NCBI RefSeq assembly: GCF_001625195.1
Contig: NC_054389.1
Location: 12,396,520 to 12,460,519, forward strand
Source of the DNA: Drechmeria coniospora
Taxonomy: Eukaryota; Ascomycota; Sordariomycetes; Hypocreales; Ophiocordycipitaceae
Direction: 5' to 3'
Length of the DNA stretch: 64,000 nucleotides
Part shown: in pieces, positions 10,241 through 20,920 of the stretch
Layout of the letters: every line of letters starts with the position of its first letter
How positions within the stretch are numbered: the stretch's first letter is position 1
Made by a program: the position numbers and the translations under genes
Notes under the pieces: generated by a model
The model's database searches: none
Told to the model about the DNA's origin: nothing
Seen by the model: the letters and a program-made list of their open reading frames with translations, nothing else

Positions 10241-10454
10241 CTCCCACCTCCCCTCAGCACCAGCGGCGGCGCTGCGACGGACGAAGCCGGCCATGGCCTG
10301 CGACGTTGGCCGTGAGAGCGCCGTTTACCGCGACGACGACGCGACACGCCGCTCATGTCGGCGTACATGCACACTCGCCGGTGCTATGCTGTATTTTCAT
10401 ATGCAAGTACTTGCGTGCGGAGTATGCTGTTGTTGAGTCCTGTCGTCGTTTACT

Positions 10455-10646
10455 GCACTGTGGTCGTATAGCACTGTGGTTGTAAAGCACTGTGGTTGTA
10501 AAGCACTGTGGTTGTAAAGCACTGTGGTTGTAAAGCACTGTGGTTGTAAAGCACTGTTGTTGTAAAGCACTGTTGTTGTAAAGCACTGTGGTCGTATAGC
10601 ACTGTGGTTGTAATGCACTGTGCTTGCGTAGCACTGTGGTTGTAAA
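10455..10646. repeat. 16-bp minisatellite, 12 copies of GCACTGTGGTTGTAAA
   Basis: Twelve head-to-tail 16-bp units (192 bp exactly). Variants are GCACTGTTGTTGTAAA and GCACTGTGGTCGTATA. There are no spacers between units. Confidence 0.95.
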
Positions 10647-11012
10647 GCAAGTACTAGGTACTGATACGCAGTGCCATTGCATGTACTCCGTACGCTTATT
10701 ACCCAAGTACTTGAAGTAAACCTGCCGTGCAGAGTACTTACTTCAGTACAGTGCAAGTACATCACTCACTGCACACTCAGTACATACTTACTCCGTACAT
10801 ACAGTGCCATTATGCATGTACGTGTACGTACCAAGCACTACAAGGAGGCAAGCGTTTTTCCCTGCGCAGGGAATACTACACCCCAACACCTGCAGGTGCT
10901 CGGTGCATATTGAGACCAGTACAGAGTACGCGTAATAATAATGATGAATTTTGCTGCAAGCAGTCCGACGTGTTGCGCACTACGTACCGAGTACACCTTG
11001 ACACCGGCGAAA

Positions 11013-11132
11013 AGTGCCGTCTGCTGTACAGTGCCATCTGCTGCACAGTGCCATCTGCTGCACAGTGCCACTGCTGTACAGTGCCGCTGCTGTACAGTGC
11101 CGCTGCTGTACGATGCCGCTGCTGTACAGTGC
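11013..11132. repeat. 15-17 bp minisatellite, ACAGTGCCGCTGCTGT units
   Basis: About seven copies of ACAGTGCC(G/A)(C/T)CTGCTG(T/C). The ACAGTGC core is the reverse complement of the GCACTGT core of the array at 10455. Confidence 0.9.
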
Positions 11133-11753
11133 CGTCGACGGTACGGAGCACACGAGAAAAGGCACGTCCCTCGGCAGCACGCACGGTACGTGGGCATGAG
11201 TACATGAGTACATGAGTGCTAGCGCACCTCAAGTACCGAGTACGAGCGTGCGCGACGACTTGGCATCGGAAACCGCCGTACCGGTACGTGCGTGCCGATG
11301 CTGACTCGGTACTCCGTGCGTGCTTGGCGCCATCGTCATCCGACACCACGTCGAGCGCGGGAAGCGTACGATACACTCATGCATCGTACCGGAACGACAA
11401 AGAGTTCATCACATTCATCACCAACGCATGCCATGCGTGCTTGCCGATGCACTTCCGAGCACGGTGCGGCGTAAACATGTCCCGCGCTCGACGTGGCCGT
11501 CATGCTCCCGTCATGAGCTCGCCATCATGGCCAGCTGGAGTGCCAAGAGACGCGAAGCCGTGCTGGACTCGGCCGGGACCGTCGAATCGCCTACGACAAG
11601 TACGAGCATGCGGCGCAGAGTTGGTTTGCAACCAAGGCATCGCTCCGCTCTGGGGGCATCGTACGACTCACCATGCTATTTCCTGTCGAGCCCAGCACCC
11701 GTCATCATCCCCGTCGGCCGGCCGCCTCGCCTCGTCGTCGTCGACCACCTGCG

Positions 11754-13631
11754 TCAAAACTTCGTCCTGTACGCGTACCCGAGCACGCCCAGCGCCGTCA
11801 CGGTAGGGCCGCCGCAGTCGGCCCTAGGCCACACAAAGTAGTTGTCCGTCTCCGCCCTGTAGCAGGAATAGAGAGGGACTGAATTCGGCACCTCGCTGCT
11901 GTACATCCATCCCACGGGCCCGTACGGAAGCTCGTTGTTGCATGCCGAATCCGTCGTGAGGAACGACGCCGCGTCCCAACGACACTCCCAGAGCATGACG
12001 GTCCCTGGCTGCTCGGAATGGTGGAGGTGCCAGAACCAATCGGCTCTGTAAACTGAGCCATCGGGCGGATTCCGGCTGGTGACGATGTAGAGGTTGCCGT
12101 TGTTCACGAGATTCAACCGCACGTATGGAACATGTGCGAATCCACACATGGTGCGCGGTTCGGAATCGCGGTTCGCCGTCGCCCACGTCGTCCATGCGAC
12201 CTTGGCTGTTCCGTCCCATTGACGCAGACCAAACTCCTGCACCTCGGGAATCTGATCCTGCATGTGGTAGTATATGTAGTTGTCGATGCCGGGCGTGCCG
12301 AGCACGTTTTTGAAAGCAGTGCATAGGGACCTGGACTGCAACTGCCGCTCGGCGGGCCGACCAGGCAGTCCCTGTTCCACAAACTGCACCGTCCGTAGCG
12401 CGGGTGCGTTGGGGAATCGTTGACGCAACCAACCGACGAGCACGCCGACGGTTCCCATGGTGACGTACGGGAAATCATAGTACGAGATTTCAACGAAGCC
12501 CGGTTTGTTGTACGCGTTGATGGAGACGCGCCACGCCCGGCCTCCGGCGTTGGCCGCGAGGCCCTCGAGCACCGTCATGCCGCAGAGCTGGCCGCCAGGC
12601 ACATCTTCGAGCTCGAGGCCAAACTTGTTGTCGATCGACGTCATGATCCTCGCCGTCGACTGCTCGGCGTAGACGGCGTCGTAACCGGCCTTGTAGTTGG
12701 AGGCGATCAGGTCGATCCACTCGGACTTGTCGCAAGCCTTGGCAGGGCCGCAGCCGATGTCGAAGTAGTTGCTGTTGCCGACTTCCCTGTCGAGGACAAA
12801 GTCGGCGATGCGGCCGTGGCCGTTGTGCCCGTTGTAGCGTCGGGCGAGCATGCCGGCGAACCGTCCAAAGTCGACGGCGTCGTCGGGCACGCAGTAGATG
12901 CCGGCCGCGCACCGTCGGCGTCCGCGTGCCCAGGCGGGCGTGCCGTAGACGATGGCCGTCGTCACGAGCTTGCGGTCGCTCCACGCGCCGATGGCCTTGT
13001 CCACTTCGGGCACGACGAGGAAGCAGTGGCCGTCGTATTCCTGCTCGTCGGCGGCGCAGGGAGGCGCCTTGTTGACGGGCTCCCAGTCGGCCCAGACCAA
13101 GTACAACGACTGACCGCCGGGGTTGGCGTCCCAGATGTCGTCCATGTCAGGCCAGAAGTCGGCATAGATGCCCTTGACCTGCTCCGCCGTCCTCGACGGA
13201 TACGGCAGCGGAGGTTGCGTCGTCGTTTCCGACGCAGACGACGAGGCAGACGTCTGCGACGACTGGGACCGCTCGACCAGGATGCGTCGGTGCTCTCGCG
13301 AGTCTGTGTCGGGACCTGCGTTTGCGGTGGACAAGTCTCGCATGCTTTCGTCACCGTCCTGCCTGGACATTAGCCTTTGCTTTCTTCGTCGACCAAGGAT
13401 GGTGACGGCATCGATGGGTCGGCGTCGGGTACGGGCAGGCGGAGACGTCAAGCGTTCGTACCTGGTGATTGTCGTTTGTGTCCATGTCGAGCCGCAGCAG
13501 ACGACATGCATCGGCAGATGCTCCACCAGCACCGTCGAGCCATGCTGCTCTGCGCTCTCTGTGGAGGCGGAGCTCGCAAGAGCGCCGAACGCAAGCCATG
13601 ATGAATAGTGAAGCAATCGAAACGCAGCCAT
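11754..13631 (-). CDS. Secreted glycoside hydrolase-like protein (DUF5722-like barrel plus C-terminal repeat module)
   Basis: The minus-strand frame from the ATG at 13631 encodes 625 residues, or 592 if an in-frame 99-nt intron (13461-13363, donor GTACGA, acceptor TCCAG) is removed. That removal is likely, because it deletes an Arg-rich insert unlike the rest. The N-terminus (FRLLHYSSWLAFGALASSAS) looks like a signal peptide, followed by a Ser-rich linker. The central region contains YGTPAWARGRR, then FGRFAGMLARRYNG and IADFVLDREVGNSNYFDIGC. It resembles the DUF5722 family of TIM-barrel glycosidase-like proteins, in which an Asn-Glu pair follows FVL. Here 'DREVGN' replaces the usual 'NEVN', but a Glu is retained. 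The C-terminal 90 residues (SVPLYSCYR ... LGVLGYAY) resemble the DUF5648 module found beside extracellular hydrolases. No activity can be assigned; an extracellular carbohydrate-related role is inferred. Confidence 0.6.
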   Translation of the reverse strand: MAAFRLLHYSSWLAFGALASSASTESAEQHGSTVLVEHLPMHVVCCGSTWTQTTITRYERLTSPPARTRRRPIDAVTILGRRRKQRLMSRQDGDESMRDLSTANAGPDTDSREHRRILVERSQSSQTSASSSASETTTQPPLPYPSRTAEQVKGIYADFWPDMDDIWDANPGGQSLYLVWADWEPVNKAPPCAADEQEYDGHCFLVVPEVDKAIGAWSDRKLVTTAIVYGTPAWARGRRRCAAGIYCVPDDAVDFGRFAGMLARRYNGHNGHGRIADFVLDREVGNSNYFDIGCGPAKACDKSEWIDLIASNYKAGYDAVYAEQSTARIMTSIDNKFGLELEDVPGGQLCGMTVLEGLAANAGGRAWRVSINAYNKPGFVEISYYDFPYVTMGTVGVLVGWLRQRFPNAPALRTVQFVEQGLPGRPAERQLQSRSLCTAFKNVLGTPGIDNYIYYHMQDQIPEVQEFGLRQWDGTAKVAWTTWATANRDSEPRTMCGFAHVPYVRLNLVNNGNLYIVTSRNPPDGSVYRADWFWHLHHSEQPGTVMLWECRWDAASFLTTDSACNNELPYGPVGWMYSSEVPNSVPLYSCYRAETDNYFVWPRADCGGPTVTALGVLGYAYRTKF

Positions 13632-15079
13632 GGTTGCACACGCATTCGGCTTCGTTCCGCCGGATCAAAGTATGCGAAAGGATAGCCGAAAGAGCCGGGA
13701 GACACAGCAGGCAGGTGCTCACTTAAGGAAGCACGAGATCATGACACTGCGAGCCGTAGTGGCTGTCACGCAGGACGTGTTCTTCTCATGCCCTTTCGTC
13801 GGCTTCTGTTTGACCTTGATTGTCTTCCGAAACTGGTATCTCGGCGTGTCCTCACGTGTGCTGGAATCGTGAGCGCGTCGGTCCTCCATTGGCCGCCAGG
13901 CATGAGGTAGCCATTCCACGACCCTGCGATGGCGGCGTCGCTTTGTCCTCGGGTGAAGCGGCCAGGTTACAACGTAAAATCCGCAGCCGCCTTGAACATG
14001 GTTGAAAGAGAGACAACACATACAAGGCGGGTTAGCTCGACGAGAGACGCATGTTTGGGAGGCAGACTTCTTACTATGGATAGCCATCACGACACCTGGC
14101 GCGAGCTTGCCAGCTTCCAGCGTTGTAAGCAGTTCGCCGGCGGCTTGGCAGGCTCATCGAGGTCGAAGCTGGAATCTTGGCCAAACGTCCGGGCCAGCGT
14201 CGGCTGGTATGCTGCAGCGATCAGCCTAAATTAGCCCTCGGTAAGCTTGATTTTGTCTTTGCCTCACCAGACCACTAGGTTCCTTGGCTGGCATGCACGG
14301 CGGACACGTCCGTTTGACAGGGCGGCGGCCACAGTTGATGTCGTGGATGGTTAGAATAGCACAGGGTGCGTGGTGGAAGCTTCGTCGTCGAGGGCAAATT
14401 CATTGCTATACGCGAGTACTACGTGTACAAGTACAAGTAAACGACGCGAGTACTATGCTATGTAATTTAGCGGTAACTGTACCGGCTACTCGGTCCAAGC
14501 AATATCTTTAGTCCGACGGCAGCACGGAGTACAAGCACGTCGCTCGTCCATCTGACTGAATTCCGTACAGCATCAACTAGATATGCTGAACCGTAGAGTG
14601 CTTGCGAGTTTGCATGTACAGTGTCGGTGCCATAGATGGACTATAGCAGTCCGACCTCATCCAGCGAGTGCAGGGATTTGAAACGCTCGACACCGTACTC
14701 CGTACATGTGTATCGGATGCATCCTGCAACGCATATGGTGCGAGGTAGCATCCAATCATGACCATCGATTCCTCGTTGAATCATACCCATCGAATTGCAC
14801 GGCCGTATCGGTGGCAAGGCCGAAAGAGTTTGGGCACTCGGATGAAGACGTATCGTGGACTAGGCGGGATACCAACGGAAAGGGTGGAAGACACGTCCAA
14901 TCAATCGTCCATGCTCGTACAAACGGATGAAGCGGGTGCCGTGGCGGGAATCTGTCACGCACAACGACCGATGGCGGGGCACAGCAGTGGCAAGCAGTGC
15001 CATGTAAGATTGCAGCGGCCATGTATGCTTCCTCCGACGTCTATGCAAAATTCCCATTCGATGGCAAAGACGAAGCGCG
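13632..15079. other. Intergenic, no gene recognised
   Basis: About 1.4 kb of unique sequence. GTAC-rich stretches lie near 14410-14470 and 14690-14710 (CCGTACTCCGTACATG). Short open frames exist but none resembles a protein I know. Confidence 0.5.
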
Positions 15080-16371
15080 TCACGCCTTGCCGGGTATCCT
15101 CGTTAAATCGTTAAACCACACATAACGGCTCAGGATCATGTACAAGTGCCGGTCCCACGAGTACTGGCTGTCGTGGCTCGCAAAGGCTCTGCGCGTCAGC
15201 AGATAGCGATTCCAGGTGCTCGCGATGAGCGCCTTTGTGCTGTACTGAGCGTCCGCCTCATCCGAGGGAAAGAAGACGGCGGCGAACAGCCTCCAGGTGA
15301 AGGAGAAGGCGGTGAGGGGTAGATCGAGGAGGCCCGAGTACTTGCGAAGCACGGCGGTGGTGACGAGCTTGAAGGCCGGCGGGGCCGAGGCGTCATTCGC
15401 GACGTATTCGCTATCGGCGTACGTTGGTCAGTTGGCCGAGGGGTGGCAGCGGGGTGGCCGAGGGGTGGCAGAGGGGTGGCCGAGGGGTGGCCGAGGGGTG
15501 GCCGAGGGGTGGCCGAGGGGTGGCCGAGGGGTGGCCGAGGGGTGGCAGAGGGGTGGCAGAGGGATGGCAGAGGGATGGCAGAGAGATGACAGAGGGATGG
15601 CAGAGGGATGGCCGAGGGGTGGCAGAGGGATGGCAGAGGGATGGCAGAGAGATGGCAGAGGGATGGCAGAGAGATGGCAGAGGGATGGTGGGCCATACCT
15701 CACGGCAGCGCTCACGGCGCGGTGGTTGATGTGACCCGAGACGCCACCCTCGTCAAAGGTGATGATCTGCGAGACCGTGTCAGCGGCCGACCGCCGGCGG
15801 CGAGGGAGTGGCGAGAACGTACGGCGTTGATGTCCCACTTGGCGACGTGCTCTCCGACGATGGACTCGATCAACGTCGTGTTCCACCAGAGCTTGGGGTT
15901 GTCCTGGAGCTCCGGATGGTCGAGCGCGACGCACCTCGAGGAATCGATGCCCAGGGCCGCGCAGGAACCGAGGAGCTCCTTCTTGCGTGTCTCGCCGATG
16001 CCGTCGTTGTTCCCTGCATCCATCGTCAGCGAGGGCCGCCGCCGGACGGCGAGGGGCGGGGCGAGGACGGGAGACGCACCGGTGGACATGACGAGCAAGC
16101 CGCCCCTGATGCGGTGGTTCCTGTCGAGGACGCCGAGGATGGTGGGCGAGAAGAAGAGACACTCGTCGTCGGGGTGGGCGGTGACGATGAGCACGTTCTT
16201 GGCGTGCTGCAGCGCCGGCGGCAGCAGTCGAGCGTCGCCGCCGAGGAGGTAGGCGAGGACGCATTGCAGGAAGAGGGGCACGACGACGACGAGGGCGGCG
16301 ACGCGGATGAGCACTCGACGACGGGTCCGCGTGGCGACGAGCCACTGGACGGGGTTCTCCATCTTGAGCAT
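15080..16371 (-). CDS. GPI12: N-acetylglucosaminyl-phosphatidylinositol de-N-acetylase (PIG-L/Gpi12)
   Basis: Exons on the minus strand are 16371-16080, 16013-15823, 15766-15699 and 15410-15080, giving 293 residues. Introns are 66, 56 and 288 bp. An N-terminal membrane anchor (VLIRVAALVVVVPLFLQCVL) precedes the metal-binding motif AHPDDE at residues 65-70. After the first intron comes NNDGIGETRKKELLGSC, and after the second ITFDEGGVSGHINHRA, which supplies further catalytic His and Asp residues. This is the classic PIG-L signature. The enzyme removes the acetyl group from GlcNAc-PI on the cytosolic face of the ER, the second step of GPI-anchor synthesis. The third intron carries a large minisatellite. 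The start could also be the Met three codons downstream (16362). Confidence 0.92.
15431..15689. repeat. 11-bp minisatellite inside an intron of the PIG-L gene
   Basis: Units GGTGGCCGAGG and GGATGGCAGAG repeat about 23 times in tandem. They fill most of the 288-bp third intron (15411-15698) of the PIG-L homologue. Splice sites and the conserved exon ends flank it intact. Confidence 0.95.
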
Positions 16372-18081
16372 GTCGTCGCCGCGTTGTAGGCTCGGCGTCG
16401 GAGCAGGACGGACAATGAGCCGCGGGCGAACGAGCAGCACGGCCGACGGAGGCGGATCAACGGTGGTGCGAAAGGCGGCGCGCGGCTGATGCGGATGTCG
16501 ACGGCGACGGCATGGCCCTCTGACGAAGGAGGATGTCGACACGATGCTGCGGGTTTCGCTGCCAAAGGTGACGATGCCAGCGAGATGCTCGGTTTGGGTG
16601 GTTGTTCGGGTCGTGACGAGATCTGCTGGGGTTGCCGCGTAATGACAGTACAGTGTTGATTCGAATCGATTTATTTGCGTGCTTACTGTATACTTACTTG
16701 GTACACTTGATGCGTTGTCAGCGCAAGTAAGTACCTACTTACTCAAGTACTTACCTGCAGTAACTCGACAAAACTAATGGTTCAGTTTTGGTAGCGCCGG
16801 TCCTACAAATTGAATCGACAATTTTGTCTCCCTACTCCCTACTCCGTACTGCGCAAGTAGTTGTACATGAACAGAGTACACCGAACAGTACGGAGCACCA
16901 GTGCAAGTAATACTGTGCAGTAATTACTATGGAATACTGTACGGAGTACATACCCCGTACAAGTGCAAGTACTCCGTACGAGCCGTCCAGTGCCCACAGC
17001 ACATGCGTGCAAGTGCCGTACTCCGTAATGCTCTGGCATTTGCCCTGTATTCTTGTCACTAACCTCCCCTGTCGTACTGTACGGAGTGCTGTAAATTACC
17101 TTGTTCAATCATCATGCACCTGCACGATCCTAGCCAATCCTGTGCCGCCCAGGCCGTACTCCTTGCACAGTACAAGTACGGAGTACACGTATATGCTGTA
17201 TACAGCACAGTACGGAGAACAGTTCGTTCAGGGTACATGTACTTGTAGTAATACTTGCAATTGCGTGTTCATGCAGTACTATTACTGTACAGAGTACAAG
17301 TACTCTGACGTCAATCGTACCGTACAGCAAGTACTTACAGTTCGTTCAATGTACTTACATGTACTTGTAGTACTTGCAATTACGTACTGTGCTCATAGCA
17401 GTACTATTACTGTGCATGAGTACAAGTACTCAACGTCAATCGTACCGTGCAGCACAGTACAGAGAAGCCGTTCTCCGTGGAGGAGCGAAAACTCGAATCG
17501 CCAACATCAATTCACATGGCCGCCATTGTCCCTCCATCCCCGAATGATGCATTCCGTACAATATCACAGACGGTATTTCCTCCTTTGCGTCTCCATCAAG
17601 GTAGCAGAGCCGACTGGATGCGGCGTCAAAGTATTCCCTCTGGCAAAGCCTTGACACGGCCTTGGGTTATGCGCACAGTGTTGGAGGGGGGGCCTTGTGG
17701 AGGATGTGGTCAACCATGATATGCAAGTAACAATAATAAATCGGACAAGTGCCAAGTGAACCAAGAAAGGCTACCAGAGATGAACAAGGTGGGCAATAAG
17801 TACACTTAATTACAAGTAATAATTGTACTGCAAGTGCCGTGCAGTTGTGCTTGGATGGAAAGCGTCAAGTGCCTTTGAATATCGTAATACAATTACTTAC
17901 TCTGTACATAATTAGCACTGTACACCTACACCCACACCCCAACGTTCCTTGCACGTGACACATACTGCTCCAACATGCTGCTCCATGAACGACTAGAAAA
18001 AGTACTCTACGCAAACATGGACTCGTCAAACTGAGAGTCGGTCGTGCATCGACAGCGGCTTCGACGCCCCGTATTCCGGAC
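16372..18081. other. GTAC-rich intergenic region
   Basis: No gene is seen in 1.7 kb. It is dense in GTACGGAGTAC / GTACTCCGTAC, CAAGTACTTAC and TACTTGCA elements, especially 16680-17460. It holds the promoters of the divergent PIG-L (-) and Rieske (+) genes. Confidence 0.55.
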
Positions 18082-18700
18082 ATGTCATGGAATCCATTCA
18101 AGTCACCGTCTCGGCCGGAAGCCAAGTGGTCCTGCGTCGGCCTCGCCTCGTCCTTTCCCGACCTCGGCCTCGAACATGACGACTCGTCGCCTCCGCCACC
18201 CTGCCGCTCGACTCTCCGGGCCGGAGGCAAACTGTTCCAGATGCCGAGCATGGGCGAGCCTCCTCCCTCCGGGGTGCTGAGGAAGGTGGACGCCGACGAC
18301 GACGCGGGTCTCCAGCACGAGCTTCTCGTCTTTCAATACAAGGGCAAGTTTCACGCCGTCGACCATGTGAGTCCCACGCCGCGCCTCGATGGCCGCCGCA
18401 TCGGCTTACGGCGTCCAGCAATGTCCGCACGAGGCCTTTCCCCTTTCGCACGGCGAGCTCTTCGACATTGAGGACTTTGGAATCGTCCTCAGCGCTGGTC
18501 TGACCTGCTCAAGGCACGGTTGGTCCTTTGACTTGTTCACCGGCAAGGCGGATCGCGGCAGCTACGAGCTCAAGGTGTGGGAAGTTCAGCTGCGTGAACC
18601 TAGCGTCGCCCGACAGGAGCTGTCGACGGAAGAGACGAAAGGGGCCTTGCACGATGCTGATAAGGAGGTGTGGGTGAGAAGAAAACAAAAGGCGGGCTAG
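18082..18700 (+). CDS. Rieske [2Fe-2S] domain protein
   Basis: Two exons, 18082-18366 and 18419-18700, are separated by a 52-bp intron (GTGAGT...GTCCAG, phase 0). The product is 188 residues. The join gives KFHAVDH-QCPHEAFPLSHG, so the first cluster half is C97-x-H99. The second half is C125-x2-H128 in TCSRHGWSFDLFTG, completing the C-x-H...C-x2-H Rieske signature that holds a 2Fe-2S cluster through two Cys and two His. There is no transmembrane anchor and no second catalytic domain, so it is a soluble ferredoxin-like or regulatory Rieske protein rather than the cytochrome bc1 subunit. Similar stand-alone fungal proteins exist without known function. A potential partner oxygenase is not in the neighbourhood. 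Confidence 0.8.
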
Positions 18701-19489
18701 AGTTGGATGGATCGCTTGGCGAGGGAACGTCGAAGAAGGTGTATTGCTCCCCCCCCCCCCCCCATGCTGCTTCGTAACGCATGCATGTGTGGTCTCCTAT
18801 TACGCCCAAAGCCCCTCGCCTACGGCGACGCCATGACGGCAACCATGACGGCAACCATGACGGCAACCATGACAACAACCAGTGGGCTTGTATATACGAG
18901 TATAGAGCGCATAAAGGGTCCATCGCAACCACAGATGGATGCATCTCGGGAGGAAAATGGACGCACAAGTACACACTGGGGATCCTCCTCCTCACAGGCC
19001 AGCTTGGCACATGCTTGATCTGAACGTTGGAAGCCATCGACACTCGTCGCTTTCCACCTGCCTCGTTTTCCACCTGACTGGTTCATCTTTCATTTCGGAT
19101 TGTTTCGGGTTTCGGATGGCTTTGTCGTCAAACTCGGCAACGGACGACGTGGCAATCATCGGCAACTCGGAATGCTAGAGACGGCAGATCGCTCGCAAGA
19201 TGCACGACGTGGCAATCATCGGCGACTCGGATTGCTAGAGACGGCAGATCGCTCGCAAGATGCTCGCTCTCCTACTGTGAGGTGGTTGAGGTGGTGGACG
19301 TATTACGTAATCCGGCTATTTCCATGGCTCCCGAAAACAACATCCACCACAGCCTCAAGCCCGACGACGGACGGCCAAACTGTTTCCACCTCATTCACCG
19401 CGACGGTAGCGGCGGCGAGAAACGACGTCCCTTTCGAATTTGATACCCATCCATCGACCAGGGGAACGACAAAGCGACATTTGCCCAAC
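18701..19489. other. Intergenic with simple repeats
   Basis: Contains a poly-C run (about 18750-18762), four GGCAACCATGAC-type 12-bp units (18831-18878) and a 60-bp duplication (19144-19262). The last 230 bp are promoter and 5' UTR of the GRIM-19 gene. No gene is seen. Confidence 0.5.
19144..19262. repeat. 60-bp tandem duplication
   Basis: Two adjacent copies beginning ACGACGTGGCAATCATCGGC, exactly 60 bp apart, differ at only a few bases. Confidence 0.9.
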
Positions 19490-20192
19490 ATGGTGCAGGA
19501 CATGCCGCCAAAGGGCGGGTACGAGCCCGTCCAGTACAAGGTACGCCTGAACGCAGCTCCCGGCATCAGCTCCCGGCCTCAACTGCCAGCCTTCATTCTC
19601 CATCCTCAGCTTCCGCTTGAGCTTCGAATTCCAGCTGCAACCTCGATGGTCGGCGTGAGCCACTTGTGCGCTTGCCCGCCCCGAGGAGCGGAAGCTGCTA
19701 GGATGAAGGAAGCAGAGCAAACGCAGCGGTTTCAAATCAATCTGACAATGCACCGCAGCGCAATCTCCCTGCCAAGGGCTTCCGCCCCGGCATCCTCCTG
19801 CTTGGCATGGGCGCCGTCATGGGCTACGGCTGGTACAAGCTGGTCCACGGCATCCGCGAAGCCAAGTACGTCTGCCCTCCCCCGCAACCCGGCCGGCCCC
19901 CAGTCACTGACATGGACGCCTCCCCCTTCGCAGCGAACTCGCGCGGGAAAAGATGTGGGCGCGCATCCACCTCATTCCCCTCCTTCAAGCAGAGGAGGAC
20001 CGGGACCAGGTGCGGCGCTACTTGGCCGACCAGAAGCGCGAAAAGGCCCTCATGGGCGAGAACACCAAAGTGTACCATAGCGATAGGTGCGCCGCCCTTC
20101 TCCTTCGGTGACGCCGAGCTCCATCACTGACAGGCTCGAGCAGATTTGTGAGACCGACGTTTGCCGTGGCCCCCGCACCGACGGAAGAGTGA
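19490..20192 (+). CDS. Mitochondrial complex I subunit, GRIM-19/NDUFA13 (B16.6) homologue
   Basis: Four exons: 19490-19540, 19759-19865, 19934-20086 and 20144-20192. Introns are 218, 68 and 57 bp, each GT-AG. The product is 119 residues, close to fungal homologues. It reads MVQDMPPKGGYEPVQYK, then RNLPAKGFRPG, a membrane segment (ILLLGMGAVMGYGWYKLV), HGIREANELAREKMWARIHL and a C-terminal RFVRPTFAVAPAPTEE. This matches the GRIM-19 accessory subunit of NADH:ubiquinone oxidoreductase, a single-span protein of the inner mitochondrial membrane. All splice phases agree, which makes the model solid. Confidence 0.92.
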
Positions 20193-20920
20193 TTGGGGAG
20201 GGCGTCATGGACTTGTATATACGGACGGACGGACGAAGCAGGTGGTGAAACGCCGACGTCGATGGCCAAGAAATGTCATTCGCTTTGTCCAACCCCGGCC
20301 ATCTCGACCTACTCCCACGAGCGGTCCCGGGCTCCTCGCGTGACTGCATCCGATTCCGATTCCGCCCTTGTGCCAGTCACACACGGACACGGAGCCTGTC
20401 GGGCCACGGCGAACGACGAACAAGTCGATCATGTTCGTCTCGCATGGCACGTTTCGGCTTGCTCGGCGAACCGATGCGGTGCAGCCGTCAACGACGTCCC
20501 CGCGGCATCCATGGCCGGCTGTCCAGGAGTGTCGCCGTTCACCTACTGTCCGGATGGAACATTGTGTGAAGCAGGCCTTGACGGGCCTTGATAGGCCTTG
20601 ACGGGCCTTGATAGGCCTTGACGGCCTTGACGGGCTCGTCCCAGATGACAACGCCCTCACGTCACATCACCCACGCCGCGGGCATGCACCCAGGATCTGC
20701 ATTCGATGCGGGGTATAATTACTAGACTGCTTCGAACACGGACGAATTTTCCCTGCAAAGCAACGCAATCCAGACTCCGTCGGCCCCCATACAAGACGCT
20801 CCGAAGCCAATCCCATCGCCATGCCGTCGTCTCGTAGAAAACGCAGATCAGATATGCAAAGTTGGTGAAGCCACATGGTCTCGTGAGACGGCGATGCCGC
20901 GGCGCCCGACGGGCTACGCG
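20193..20920. other. Convergent 3' intergenic region
   Basis: Lies between the GRIM-19 gene and the Fcp1 gene. It holds a short array of CCTTGACGGGCCTTGATAGG units at about 20571-20632. No gene is seen. Confidence 0.5.

Larger units (their letters stand above)
9200..11753. other. Minisatellite-rich intergenic block
   Basis: No gene is supported in about 2.5 kb. It contains at least four distinct tandem arrays, listed separately. Between them lie GTAC-rich spacers with motifs such as ACTCCGTAC and CAAGTACTT. 11210-11753 is unique sequence without a recognisable coding region. Confidence 0.6.

Noticed and set aside
10455..10646. Regular short repeats reminiscent of a CRISPR array
   Set aside because: Units are contiguous 16-mers with no spacers, in a fungal nuclear genome; it is a minisatellite.
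13363..13461. Treating the Arg-rich insert of the secreted glycosidase-like protein as certain coding sequence
   Set aside because: It has intron-like borders and a length divisible by three; coding or intron cannot be decided without transcripts, so both options are stated in the gene entry.
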